This document shows positions 23,301 to 30,836 of a stretch of DNA of 36,108 nt, piece after piece (within the stretch, counting starts at the first letter, position 1; each line of letters opens with the position of its first letter). Origin of the DNA: JAKIWV01 sp049800095. Its GTDB lineage: Archaea; Thermoplasmatota; Thermoplasmata; Lutacidiplasmatales; UBA184. The notes below the pieces were generated by a model. That model was not told where the DNA came from and searched no databases. It saw only the letters and a program-made list of their open reading frames with translations. Position numbers and translations under genes: made by a program. Location: positions 1-36,108 of the forward strand of contig JBARJD010000070.1 in the NCBI GenBank assembly GCA_049800095.1, written 5' to 3'.

Positions 23301-24766
23301 TCGGAGGGCAGGAATCCCCGCTCTTTCGCAATGGCGAGCGACTGGGCAACGTTCGCAAATCGGCCCTGGAAGTGGGCTACCGCATCCCGGCCGAGAGAGG
23401 AGATGGTTTCTTGGAGGAGTCGACGGGCTCCCGCGAGATCCCCCAAATCGAGCGATTGGAGCGACCGGGTGACTTGGGCGTCAAACGGCGTCGTGACGAA
23501 CCCGTTCTGGGTGAGTCGGGACAGCATGTCACGGACCGACTCCGCTTCGGAGCGCACCCCTTCGATGTCCTCGAGGAGGTGGCTCACTCGCTCGAGGGCC
23601 TCCTGACTTGCGGCAATCGCCTCCCCGTAGATCCGGAGACGGAGCGCTTCGCGGGCCCGATTCATGGCTGCGAAGACATCGCTAGGGTCCCGCCCTAGAC
23701 GTCGGGCCTCGACGAGCCGAGGTCGTACTTCGTCGAGCACGCCGGCCACCACGGCGACGACGGGCCCCTCGGCGGCCTCACGCGCGGTCGCGACCAAGCC
23801 CGGAAGGTCGTACGGCTTCGCGGTGCTCAACTGGGCGGTGATCTGCTCCAGGGAGGCCAGGGCCTCGTTGGGGTCCACGCCCTGCGTCCGGAGCGCCTCC
23901 AAAGTATCGCGCAACGAAGCGATCGTGGAGCCGACCCGTTCCCGGAGGACGGTCTGCAACCCTTCGACCGCCTGTTCGACGAGGGTCACGCTCTGCGGCC
24001 AGTCGAGAAGGAAGGAGCGTTTGTCTGCCTCGAGCGCGGCGTCCAATCCGCCGCTGGAGGCCCCGAGTTCGCGGGCCGCCGGAATGGCGCGTTCCGCCTC
24101 GTCCCGGACCTTCGCGCGACGTTCGATCGCCTGCGGGAACTCCCGCTCCAAGATCTCAGCGAGTCGCCGTTGAGCGGGCTCGGGGTTCGAGCCCAGCAGC
24201 TCTGCGAGGATGGGTTGGATCTCGGTACCCAGCGCGGGAGGGACCTCCACGTCGCCTCCGGCCCATTGAATAAAGACGCCCACCCGATCCGAGAGGCCGG
24301 TCTCGTACGACTTTTCGAGTCCCGCGAGTGCCTCCTCGATGGCGGCGAGCCGCTCGAACGCGTCCCGCCATTGACCGTCACGGATCTTCGGAGCCACCTC
24401 ATCGAGCAAGACCCGCGCTTCCGGCGGCAGGGGATTTCCGAGCAGCGCGGTCCGGTCCGCTCGCCGCACTAGGGCGCTCCGGCGCTCTTCGACCGGTTCG
24501 CGCGCCGCGACTTCCATCGCGGCGAGCGCCGACTTCGCTTGGGTCTCCAGCGTATCCCAATCGGCCTTTCGCTGCAGCTCGCGGAGCGGTGGAATCTTCT
24601 CCGACAGTTCGGGGAGGGTCACCCCCACGGCCGCTAGAAGCTGGATGCGAGCTTCGATCTCGTCGAGGAGTGCCTCGGCGGTCTCCCGCCGCTTCTTCAG
24701 TTGCTCGGCCTTTTCCTGGAGCAACTTGGTTAGCCGAGAGGATGAGAGCGAGCCGAGTCCTGCCAT
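20303..24766 (-). CDS. Giant helical-repeat protein (1,487 aa)
   Basis: A very long, almost wholly alpha-helical, soluble protein with no signal peptide, membrane helix, Walker motif or SMC-type hinge. From about residue 40 to 1465 a degenerate unit recurs at least 16 times, about 75-100 residues apart: a helix ending in G-(L/V)-D-(T/V/P), then x-L-x2-A-x-(A/L)-x-L, a short x-(G/D)-x-(Y/W/L), and A-(I/L)-x2-A-x2-A. Examples are MGLDVSALRTDLEQAQEAA, QQGVDTTLAENFLQQARAA, KLGLDTTPVMQLFSEAKLA and AKGLDTSKAQESLSASIQA. The tail is basic and ends in WPFRRAPGGGT. I chose ATG 24766 because GGAGGGGG precedes it; GTG 24787 adds seven residues. A scaffold or cytoskeletal/chromosome-organising role is only a guess. 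Confidence 0.85.
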   Translation of the reverse strand: MAGLGSLSSSRLTKLLQEKAEQLKKRRETAEALLDEIEARIQLLAAVGVTLPELSEKIPPLRELQRKADWDTLETQAKSALAAMEVAAREPVEERRSALVRRADRTALLGNPLPPEARVLLDEVAPKIRDGQWRDAFERLAAIEEALAGLEKSYETGLSDRVGVFIQWAGGDVEVPPALGTEIQPILAELLGSNPEPAQRRLAEILEREFPQAIERRAKVRDEAERAIPAARELGASSGGLDAALEADKRSFLLDWPQSVTLVEQAVEGLQTVLRERVGSTIASLRDTLEALRTQGVDPNEALASLEQITAQLSTAKPYDLPGLVATAREAAEGPVVAVVAGVLDEVRPRLVEARRLGRDPSDVFAAMNRAREALRLRIYGEAIAASQEALERVSHLLEDIEGVRSEAESVRDMLSRLTQNGFVTTPFDAQVTRSLQSLDLGDLAGARRLLQETISSLGRDAVAHFQGRFANVAQSLAIAKERGFLPSDLAGAEQQVRVALDAGRLADVGAQLGRIDADLRTAAAPYMARRLEEMEKGLAEIPEEQAVSPVRSSMADADVNLRVKEDLSASLECLRRAEREFSAVFGARASSLVEALAQERRILEQMGGTGDEIQREIDEVEQIFNMGDFVKASKAAQEIRTRTLQQQLIRSEEAVSHAKLALIELETMGLDVSALRTDLEQAQEAARNSKHAEAYKLAESTAATGRKLKIESQEILDLLTETGDQHTALTKMGQSLENYRASIQEAKQAYQSLDFPRARAVLAQLREELQSASLRSEASRLLAEAKLVIEDGRRLSVPLDPATERLVRVGKLLEEGHLREAANEIRSVHGELVSLVRPVLEENLRAVENDADTARGIGLDVTAVAATLSEARRRLSQPVPTGVAPLIESARSQFFESRGFLEHSDRVMRRATDALNQAELVRVDVAQPRERLRKVQELIGQREYPRAIEQASSLERELTQGTFQQVSRSLAGFQGLVTRARQQGVDTTLAENFLQQARAALDNSQPIEALQLAARAESEIERVELQHQIAQGSLQTMERKLGAAEKDGVVAPAASEELGRARTAFARHDYVEVLEMTLATSDSLAIARDYHRRATEAIEVAERQCKEAGGLSAEVSEATSTLASAHELSTAGQYVDAIRRAREASEKARWATERLYSGGLEEARRLLELTQRWVPDSATQVATSVDEAEAALKAREWTRVTDRLRRAREMADLALGAALDARQDVLRGQYDRVLSVDAAEKDRRVEVLRRLSEQRSRHAYTEAFETAREEETRLSDARLTELRRRTKDLEESLLVGEKLGLDTTPVMQLFSEAKLALQGGKPDPVAGLLDKASALLGSIVKPRVSDKLRDVRAEFVFARDGLNVNLGTVGEILDGIPRLVERGELVDAARMLLSSEEQVNQRKAQQRELTNLHYLIDAALTQARAKGLDTSKAQESLSASIQARATDYGLALEKARQAYDSLKALLKPPETPSTFWPFRRAPGGGT

Positions 24767-24847
24767 GCCGAAACCCCCTCCCCCCACGCGATGCGGACTC
24801 TTGCCAGCCGGCTAGGTACCCCGCACCGAAAATGATGGCCGGTCCGC

Positions 24848-24855
24848 TTTATAAA
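24848..24855 (-). promoter_or_regulatory. TATA box for the helical-repeat gene
   Basis: TTTATAAA, palindromic, about 85 bases before ATG 24766 on the minus strand. A start about 25 bases downstream would leave a leader near 60 nt, consistent with the visible Shine-Dalgarno-like GGAGGGGG. Confidence 0.6.
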
Positions 24856-24895
24856 GTGCGACCCCGGCGGACCGATAGTAGAACGGGCCGAAGCC

Positions 24896-25282
24896 TCAGT
24901 TCTTGGTGATGCGACGCTTGCCCATAGCATCCAGGTACTGGACCTCAGTGCCGGGGGTCAGCTGGCCCTTCAGGTCGGCTTCCAGCGTGAGCGAGAAGGT
25001 CTCGTACGTCTCGAGGTCCATCAGTTGGACCTCGGAGTCCGTCAGGGAGAGGATCTGGGCTTGGTGCTTGCCGATCATCGGGACCTGGACCTTGTGGGTG
25101 ACGGGGTAGACCACGCTCCGCTTGGAGCCGTCAAAGATTCCCCTCGCGTCGATCCGGGCCTTCGCTTCCCCATGCTTCCCAGGTTTGGACATCTGAATCG
25201 AGAGAATCCGGCAAGGCTCGTCGTCGAGGATCACGTAGCGCCCTTCCTTGAGCTCGCGGACCTCAGCGGTCGTCCAGGCCAT
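24896..25282 (-). CDS. Translation factor aIF5A
   Basis: A 128-aa IF5A homologue that binds the ribosome E site and helps peptide-bond formation at difficult sequences. The N-terminal SH3-like barrel carries the hypusine loop SKPGKHGEAK, with Lys36 the predicted modified residue. The C-terminal OB fold follows (QILSLTDSEVQLMDLETYETF). The frame is open far upstream, but ATG 25282 (MAWTTAEVRELKEGRYVI) is the normal N-terminus. A TATA-like GGATAAGT (reverse CTTATCC) lies about 38 bases upstream. Enzymes for hypusine formation are not in the window. Confidence 0.96.
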   Translation of the reverse strand: MAWTTAEVRELKEGRYVILDDEPCRILSIQMSKPGKHGEAKARIDARGIFDGSKRSVVYPVTHKVQVPMIGKHQAQILSLTDSEVQLMDLETYETFSLTLEADLKGQLTPGTEVQYLDAMGKRRITKN

Positions 25283-25315
25283 GAGATTTCCTCTCGGCGG
25301 CGGACGCGCGGCGAT

Positions 25316-25323
25316 GGATAAGT
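25316..25323 (-). promoter_or_regulatory. TATA-like element for aIF5A
   Basis: On the minus strand the site reads ACTTATCC, centred about 38 bases before ATG 25282, giving a predicted leader of about 12 nt. Confidence 0.4.
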
Positions 25324-25370
25324 GTTGTTGGTGAAGCGAGTCCCGGCAGCGTCGGGCCCTCTCAGCAATG

Positions 25371-25376
25371 TTTAAG
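25371..25376 (+). promoter_or_regulatory. TATA-like element for the IleRS-like gene
   Basis: TTTAAG in the 149-base divergent gap. A transcript start about 25 bases later would be near 25400, leaving about 30 nt before the TTG start at 25432. Confidence 0.35.
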
Positions 25377-25431
25377 GTACGCGACCGCGCATCATTCTCG
25401 GCGGAGAATCTCGGAAAGTCCGGGAAGTAGA

Positions 25432-28400
25432 TTGCGCGCGCTGGTCCCTGCCCTCGATTCTCACGCGGTAGAGACGGAGGCGAAGGAGCTCTGGGCCAGC
25501 CGGGGTTTGCCCCCGGGTCCAGAGGACCGTCCCGACCGGGGCGGACCCCCGACCCACCTCGCCATCGGTGGACTCCCCTCGACCGGGGAGATCCCCATCT
25601 CGCTACTCCAACGCGGGCTGCTCGCCGACGTGGCGACCCGGGCCCAACTTCTGCTCGAACGGACAGCGACCGGCCCATTGCTCTTTGGCAGCCGGCCCGG
25701 GCAGGACGTGCCCCCGACAGCCGCGGCGCAGTGGGAGGGTCTCGGATTGTGGTTCGGGCGGGGCGCGATGGAGGCGCTGGTCCGCCCCGACCTAACCCCG
25801 ACGGTCGATGCGATGCTGGGGCGCCTTGCCGAGACCAGCGTGCTGGTTGCGAAGGAAGGGCCGATCCGATGGTGCCCTCGTTGCCGCCAGCCGAAAGGAC
25901 CTGCCAATCTTGTCTACGTTGATGAGGAGGGCCCCGCGTACCTTGTCCGGTTCGCGCTGCAGAACACCGAACCGCGGGTCGACGCGCTGGTGTGGTCGGA
26001 CTCCGCATGGAAACTTCTCGGAACAACGGCGGTCCTGCTCAATCCATCGCTTCCCTACGTCCTGGCAAAATTCACACGACGGGGTTCGGAGGAGCGGGTC
26101 CTGACCAGCAAATCGAGCCTCGAGCGACTCAAGGCCTGGTTACCGGATTGCGAGATCGAGGTGCTCGAGGAGCGACCCGGATCGGCGTGGGAGGGCCGCC
26201 CGTACATCCATCCACTGAGCTCGGAGTATCCTCCTCTCTACTCTCTTCTCAGCCCGGGGGGGATCCTCCATGGGTCGGCGGAAGTGGGCGACAGTGGGAC
26301 CGGCATCGTGACCTTGACGCCGGCCCATGGCGCCTCGGACGGCCGGATCGCGGAAACCCTCCAGATCCCCGGATGGCCGGTGGTCTCCGCCAACGGATTC
26401 CTGGAAGGGCAATCGTCTCACAAGTACTACGGACTCCCCTTGGACACGGCCGAGGCATTCATCCTTCGAGACCTCAACGACAGCGCGCTTATTTTTGCCC
26501 AGTTGAGGGTCCGTCACGGGGTCCCCCGATGCGCGGACTGCGGCAACGGGCTGTATTGGCGACCTGGTCGAGCCTGGCGGATCGAGCCGGACCGGATCGA
26601 TGCCGAGACCCTCTACATGTTCAAGCGGCTCCTGCCCGGCGAGCCGTTGCCACTCGCCACGGAGGTGGTCCCATGGCCCGCGAGCGATACCCAAACCACC
26701 CAGGACCCCGCCTTTCCCGCCCTCCAGGAGTGTGGAGACTGTTCCCGCCTCGCACCGGCAGGAACGGGCCCGAAATGTTCGTGCGGAGGCTTCCGTAGCG
26801 AGGTTCGGCGCCCCTTGCTCCCGGTTCTCGCCGAGGCGATGTATCGATGGGCCCGGATGACCCCCTTCCCGACGGACAATGGGGTCGGTCTCTACCTCCC
26901 CGAGCAACGGAAGGGGCCGCTCCTACTGACTCACTTGGTCGCGCAGTTCGCGGCCTCGGCCCGACCGGCGGACACCAACCTGACCCTCCTCCCGACGGGC
27001 TCCGTTGACGAGGAAGCGGCGCACCTCGACCCGGCGGCTCCCGTCGACGCGGTCCGATGCGCCCTCGTCCGGATGGCGGCTCGCCGAAGGGCCGCCTCGC
27101 CCCTCTCCGCGGTGAACGCGGAGGAGGTGCGTCGGCTTCGAAGATTCTGGAGGGTAGCGTACCAGCTCTCCGACGCCCTCGTGCGGGAGGGGCTTCCTCC
27201 CGGAGATCAGTCGATTGCGCGAGTACGGGATTCCCTCCCCGAGGAGGACCGGGCGTTCGTCTCGCGCTTCGAGCGACTTCGAGCGGATGCGCTCGCGGGA
27301 TTGGCAGCGGGCCGGTTCCCTCAAACCTTGGACCGGCTCACCCGGTTTGCCGAACATGACCTGCAGGAGCAGTACCTTCTCATCGCGCGGAACCGGCTCG
27401 ACGAGGCCGGCCAAACGACCGGGAAGACCGCCGCGCACAGGGTCCTCTTGTATGTCGTGGCCGGGTTGGCCGAGTTGTGGGCCCCGTTCGCGCCCTTCAC
27501 GATGGAGGCCATCGACCGGACGTTCCGGGACGACGCCCGGAGTCTGTTCGAGGCCCCGCTCGCTCCAGTCCGGCAGAGCCTCTTGGACCCGGCTTCGGAA
27601 AAGCTACTCGACCGGGTCGCTCCGATCGCCCTCGCCGTGGAGAGAGCTCGCCGCCGCCTGATGCTGCCCCGGTCGACGCGATGGGCGAGACTGGTCGTGA
27701 ATGCTCGGGACGAGGCGGTGGCGTCGGAGTTGCGCGGGCTGCTTCCCGTGCTGACGCGGGTCCTACCTTCCGACGCGTTCGAGATTGCCTCGCCAGCCCA
27801 GCCGTGGGAAGGGCGGCAAATCCGGGTCGTCCCCAATATGGCCGAACTGCAGCGGGTCTACCGGGCCGGGGCCGGGCGGATTGCCACCTTAGTCTCGCAG
27901 ATGCCCGGTAAGCGCGTGAAGGAGGGTCTCCGGAATCAGACGCTTAACGTCGTGCTTGGGGGGAGCCCGGTGCAGTTGTTGCCCGCGATGGTCGAATTGA
28001 TCGACACGCTGCCCCCCGGGATGATGGTGCTTCCGGCCCCGCAGGTGGAGATTTACCTCAAACTTCCCGAAGGCACCAGCTCCCCGGCCCTCGACCTGTT
28101 GCTCGGGTTGGGACCCGACGCGTACCGCGTGGTGCGGTCCGTACGTCGCCGGCTGGCGGGAGCCCCCCCCGGTTCCAACATCACGCAGGCATGGGTCGAG
28201 GCGCCGCCGGCGGTGGAGGAGGAACTGCGCAGCCACGCCGTGGTGATCGCACAGTCGTTGCGTATCCCTCGGTTCGAGGCCCTGGCGACGGGGACGCGAT
28301 TCATCCCCAGCGAAACCACGCACGGGCGGACCGCGGTCGGAACCCGCTGGCGAGTGTGGATTCCCGGATTGCTCCGACCGGCCGGGAGGCGCAAAGTCCG

Positions 28401-29481
28401 CGCGTCGCGTCGCCTCGGCCGGCGGGCACGTCGGGCCGTCCGATTTGAGCCGGTTGAGGACCCGGGCACCGATTACCTGAGTGATGAGGTGCGCAACCGA
28501 GAGATCGCACTCCACGCCACCCTCGAGCAGTTTGACCTGGCGATTGGTGTCCCGTATCTGGGCCTCACCAAGTTGGCGGCTGCCTGGGACGCCGGGTTCC
28601 CGGACTTTGGATCCCTTTCGCACGCTCCGTACGACAAGCTCGTCGCCGTGCCAGGGTTCGGTCCGTATCTTGCACGCGATGTGGTACGACATTTCGGCGG
28701 CGCCGCCCCGGACCAGATCTGGGTCTGGCCCCCACCGCATGTCGAGAGCGAAGAACCGGAGCCCGTGCCAATAGAGGAGGACTCCCCACCGGAGCCGATG
28801 CCTGAGGTCCTCGTGTCGGAACCGGCGGCTCCTCCTGTCCCTATCGCCCGCATTTCTCAGCCTCCCGCTCCCCCGGTCACTCCCACGCCGAGGGTCGGAC
28901 CGTCCGCGATGCCTCCCCCTCCCCGCCCTATTGCGCCCCCGGCCCTGCGGCCTGAGGTCGCCCCATTGCCGCCGTGGAGACCTCCCGGCTCGACGGAGGC
29001 CTCCGCGGCCGAGTCTGCCCCAACGGCGCCGTCCCACCAAGGGATCGAGCTACTCGTCGAGGACACCACCGACACGGCATGGGGTCGATTCCTCGACGCC
29101 GTCTCCGCGGGCCGGCGGGGCCTCTGTGTTACTCGGGAGTTCCCGGACCGTCTGCGGCGGCGAATCGGCACGCGTGACGTGACGGTCATCTGGCTTTCCA
29201 ACGTCGGTCGTCAGAACTCGGTGAAGCCGAGCGACGTAGCGGCGCTCGAGACGCTGTTCGTGAGCGCGCTCGAGGAAGGACACGTCAGCGCCGTGCTCCT
29301 CGAGGGCTTCGAGTACCTCGTGACGGTCAACACGCTGGCTCCAGTACTCAAGCTGCTTCGGGAGTTGCACACACGAGCCCAAGCGGCGGGCACGGCCGTG
29401 TGGGTCCCGGTCAACCCCCGACTCCTGACCCCGGGAGAGGTGGAGATGTTGAAAGTGGCCTTCCCGGTCGCCCCCAGCTGA
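25432..29481 (+). CDS. Catalytically degenerate IleRS paralogue fused to HhH and DUF835
   Basis: A 1,349-aa class Ia synthetase-like protein. Residues 40-130 match the Rossmann start, but HIGH is replaced by a GLPSTGEIP stretch (47-55). Residues 185-330 match the CP1 editing domain: LVWSDSAWKLLGT for usual VWTTTPWTLPS, and GIVTLTPAHGASD for usual GTGIVHIAPAHGEDD. CPRC (148-151), CADC (367-370) and a CGDC/CSC set (434-451) look like zinc knuckles. The KMSKS region near 480-545 has no recognisable signature. The anticodon-binding helical domain (570-700, ELWAPFAPFT) and archaeal-type IleRS C-terminal domain (745-945) follow. Residues 1022-1090 form a helix-hairpin-helix (AVPGFGPYLA), then a Pro-rich linker (1100-1203), then DUF835 (1204-1345: GLCVTREFP, VIWLSN, VLLEGFEYL). 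It probably cannot charge tRNA; trans-editing or regulation is inference. The TTG start is uncertain. Confidence 0.85.
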   Translation: MRALVPALDSHAVETEAKELWASRGLPPGPEDRPDRGGPPTHLAIGGLPSTGEIPISLLQRGLLADVATRAQLLLERTATGPLLFGSRPGQDVPPTAAAQWEGLGLWFGRGAMEALVRPDLTPTVDAMLGRLAETSVLVAKEGPIRWCPRCRQPKGPANLVYVDEEGPAYLVRFALQNTEPRVDALVWSDSAWKLLGTTAVLLNPSLPYVLAKFTRRGSEERVLTSKSSLERLKAWLPDCEIEVLEERPGSAWEGRPYIHPLSSEYPPLYSLLSPGGILHGSAEVGDSGTGIVTLTPAHGASDGRIAETLQIPGWPVVSANGFLEGQSSHKYYGLPLDTAEAFILRDLNDSALIFAQLRVRHGVPRCADCGNGLYWRPGRAWRIEPDRIDAETLYMFKRLLPGEPLPLATEVVPWPASDTQTTQDPAFPALQECGDCSRLAPAGTGPKCSCGGFRSEVRRPLLPVLAEAMYRWARMTPFPTDNGVGLYLPEQRKGPLLLTHLVAQFAASARPADTNLTLLPTGSVDEEAAHLDPAAPVDAVRCALVRMAARRRAASPLSAVNAEEVRRLRRFWRVAYQLSDALVREGLPPGDQSIARVRDSLPEEDRAFVSRFERLRADALAGLAAGRFPQTLDRLTRFAEHDLQEQYLLIARNRLDEAGQTTGKTAAHRVLLYVVAGLAELWAPFAPFTMEAIDRTFRDDARSLFEAPLAPVRQSLLDPASEKLLDRVAPIALAVERARRRLMLPRSTRWARLVVNARDEAVASELRGLLPVLTRVLPSDAFEIASPAQPWEGRQIRVVPNMAELQRVYRAGAGRIATLVSQMPGKRVKEGLRNQTLNVVLGGSPVQLLPAMVELIDTLPPGMMVLPAPQVEIYLKLPEGTSSPALDLLLGLGPDAYRVVRSVRRRLAGAPPGSNITQAWVEAPPAVEEELRSHAVVIAQSLRIPRFEALATGTRFIPSETTHGRTAVGTRWRVWIPGLLRPAGRRKVRASRRLGRRARRAVRFEPVEDPGTDYLSDEVRNREIALHATLEQFDLAIGVPYLGLTKLAAAWDAGFPDFGSLSHAPYDKLVAVPGFGPYLARDVVRHFGGAAPDQIWVWPPPHVESEEPEPVPIEEDSPPEPMPEVLVSEPAAPPVPIARISQPPAPPVTPTPRVGPSAMPPPPRPIAPPALRPEVAPLPPWRPPGSTEASAAESAPTAPSHQGIELLVEDTTDTAWGRFLDAVSAGRRGLCVTREFPDRLRRRIGTRDVTVIWLSNVGRQNSVKPSDVAALETLFVSALEEGHVSAVLLEGFEYLVTVNTLAPVLKLLRELHTRAQAAGTAVWVPVNPRLLTPGEVEMLKVAFPVAPS

Positions 29482-29511
29482 AGGCGGGGCGATCTCGTCG
29501 CCGACACGCCC

Positions 29512-30048
29512 TCACGCGCCGACGATTGGCAGTTCCGCCTCGTGCTCCTGGGAGTCGAGGTGTTGGCGACACCGGTCGGCCAGCCACTGGAAATGGATCC
29601 ACGGGCTCGCCTTCGTCTCGAACTTGAAGTTGAGGTACTCCGCGATCGGCCGGAACGCGAGCCAATCCGTGACGATGGCGTAGCTCATCATGTGGGTGAC
29701 GAGGTCGAGGTCGACGATCCCTTCGCGCACGAACTGACCGATGAGTTCGTACTGGTACGCAAAACTCCGGACCTCGAAATCCTCCATACTTCCAAAGTAA
29801 CCCTCCCAGCCATTCTTGGAGCGGGTCTCGGACACATCGCGCAGCTGCTTCCTGCGGCGGGCCGTCGATTCCACGGTCAGGCGTTCGAGGATGTTGAATG
29901 CGGCATCGTTCCGATTCTGGGCGAGGGTGGCCTGGATCAGTTTCGCGTTCTGTCGGAGCTGCAGCACGATGAAGAACGCACCCGCCACGACGGCGACCGA
30001 GCTGATCGCGCTGAGGACGAACGTGATCTCCGAGATACTCAGGATCAT
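29512..30048 (-). CDS. DUF4760-like membrane-anchored protein
   Basis: A 178-aa protein with one N-terminal membrane helix (about residues 8-30, VLSAISSVAVVAGAFFIVLQL) followed by a cytoplasmic helical domain: QNAKLIQATLAQNRNDAAFNI, then RSFAYQYELIGQFVREGIVD and WLAFRPIAEYLNFKFE. The layout resembles DUF4760 proteins, usually found in bacteria as small accessory proteins of unknown role. A TATA-like AATTTTAG lies about 34 bases upstream. No catalytic motif is seen. It marks the beginning of the gene-poor accessory segment. Confidence 0.68.
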   Translation of the reverse strand: MILSISEITFVLSAISSVAVVAGAFFIVLQLRQNAKLIQATLAQNRNDAAFNILERLTVESTARRRKQLRDVSETRSKNGWEGYFGSMEDFEVRSFAYQYELIGQFVREGIVDLDLVTHMMSYAIVTDWLAFRPIAEYLNFKFETKASPWIHFQWLADRCRQHLDSQEHEAELPIVGA

Positions 30049-30077
30049 CGAGTCGCCACTCTAGGGATACGCACGGG

Positions 30078-30085
30078 AATTTTAG
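30078..30085 (-). promoter_or_regulatory. TATA-like element for the DUF4760-like gene
   Basis: The minus strand reads CTAAAATT, centred about 34 bases before ATG 30048. Confidence 0.35.
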
Positions 30086-30159
30086 CACCGACGGTCGGAC
30101 ATTGCCCATCGCCCGGGCCCGGGTGAAACCGATGGCGGCGCGGACGGTTGCCCCGACGG

Positions 30160-30300
30160 GGCCACGCCCGGCCTGGGGGCGGCCCACCGGTAGCAAAACT
30201 TGCCTTTAACCGGGTCGCTGCGCCGCACTTCGAGCGGTAGATCGCGCCCGGCTTCGGGCCCCGTGCGGAAGCTAAGGCCGCATTCGGTATCCGGTTTTGG
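30160..30300 (-). pseudogene. Frameshifted zinc-ribbon remnant
   Basis: On the minus strand one frame reads ECGLSFRTGPEAG, the next frame reads YRSKCGAATRLK, and the first frame resumes with KGKFCYRWAAPRPG. Joined, they follow the double zinc-ribbon pattern (CGx-RxGAxFCxxCGAx...KFCYRCGAPRPG), but two frame changes and a TGC-to-TGG change (Cys to Trp) have broken it. The 5' part of the supposed gene is not identifiable. It could be chance, but three adjacent pattern matches in order are suggestive. Confidence 0.35.
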
Positions 30301-30412
30301 ACTTGCGTGAGCGCCCCGGGGACCTCTGGCGAGACTGTGGCGGGACCGGTGGGGGGGTGTCGCGACTGCTCGGCGGGCGTAGCTCGTAAGGGCACCCAGG
30401 CTAAAGATGCAG

Positions 30413-30511
30413 TTTATCGCGCCGACGTCAAACCTTTCTTTGAAGCCCAACCCCGTGCATCCGGCCCCGTTTGGAACCGGGCTCAGGGAAGAGCCCAGTT
30501 GCACGGTTGGG
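30413..30511 (+). ncRNA. Possible structured RNA with upstream TATA-like site
   Basis: CCCAA (30446-30450) and CCGTGC (30453-30458) pair with GCACGG (30501-30506) and TTGGG (30507-30511), an 11-bp stem with a two-base bulge. Inside it GGGCTC (30479-30484) pairs with GAGCCC (30491-30496) around an AGGGAA loop. TTTATC (30413-30418) is a TATA-like site whose expected start, near 30442, falls just before the outer stem. I recognise no RNA family; box C/D, H/ACA, RNase P and SRP signatures were not seen. GC-rich DNA makes chance stems common. Confidence 0.25.
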
Positions 30512-30836
30512 TCCCGACGTGGCTCGGACGGTAGGTTCCTCCGACGTACCCGTGGCTGGACACGAGTTTGAGTGCTTGCAGGAAGACCCCGACCCCGATG
30601 AGGAGGGGAATCGATCATAGGATTTTCATCCCGCAGAGTAGACCGGGCCCGTCCATTCAAGTAGTCCGGCAGAGCACCGGGGCCAGCGTTAGGGCATCCC
30701 CGTGTCACAGCTCCCGCACGTCATCCCTCGTTCATGGCGTGAGGAACGTCACGCGAGCTCAGAGTCCCCGTCGGAAGCCCCTTGTATCCGGATTCATTTC
30801 GGGGGCCACTGGACCAACCCCCCATAAGCGAATTCT

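Larger units (their letters stand above)
30049..30836. other. 788-base gap without an intact gene
   Basis: No open frame here has a convincing protein product; those of 70-210 codons have Arg/Pro/Ser-rich translations typical of GC-rich noncoding DNA. Three things stand out: a promoter-like AATTTTAG at 30078, zinc-ribbon-like fragments in two frames at 30160-30300 (minus strand), and nested inverted repeats at 30446-30511 with a TATA-like site 30 bases before. The rest shows nothing I can name. Confidence 0.5.

Noticed and set aside
29411..30196. A 261-codon minus-strand open frame overlapping the DUF4760-like gene
   Set aside because: Its translation is Arg/Pro-rich; the overlapping frame gives a clean membrane helix and normal composition.
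30082..30708. A 208-codon minus-strand open frame in the large gap
   Set aside because: Only a short part looks like zinc ribbon and the pattern changes frame; the rest is noncoding in character, so I called a remnant rather than a gene.
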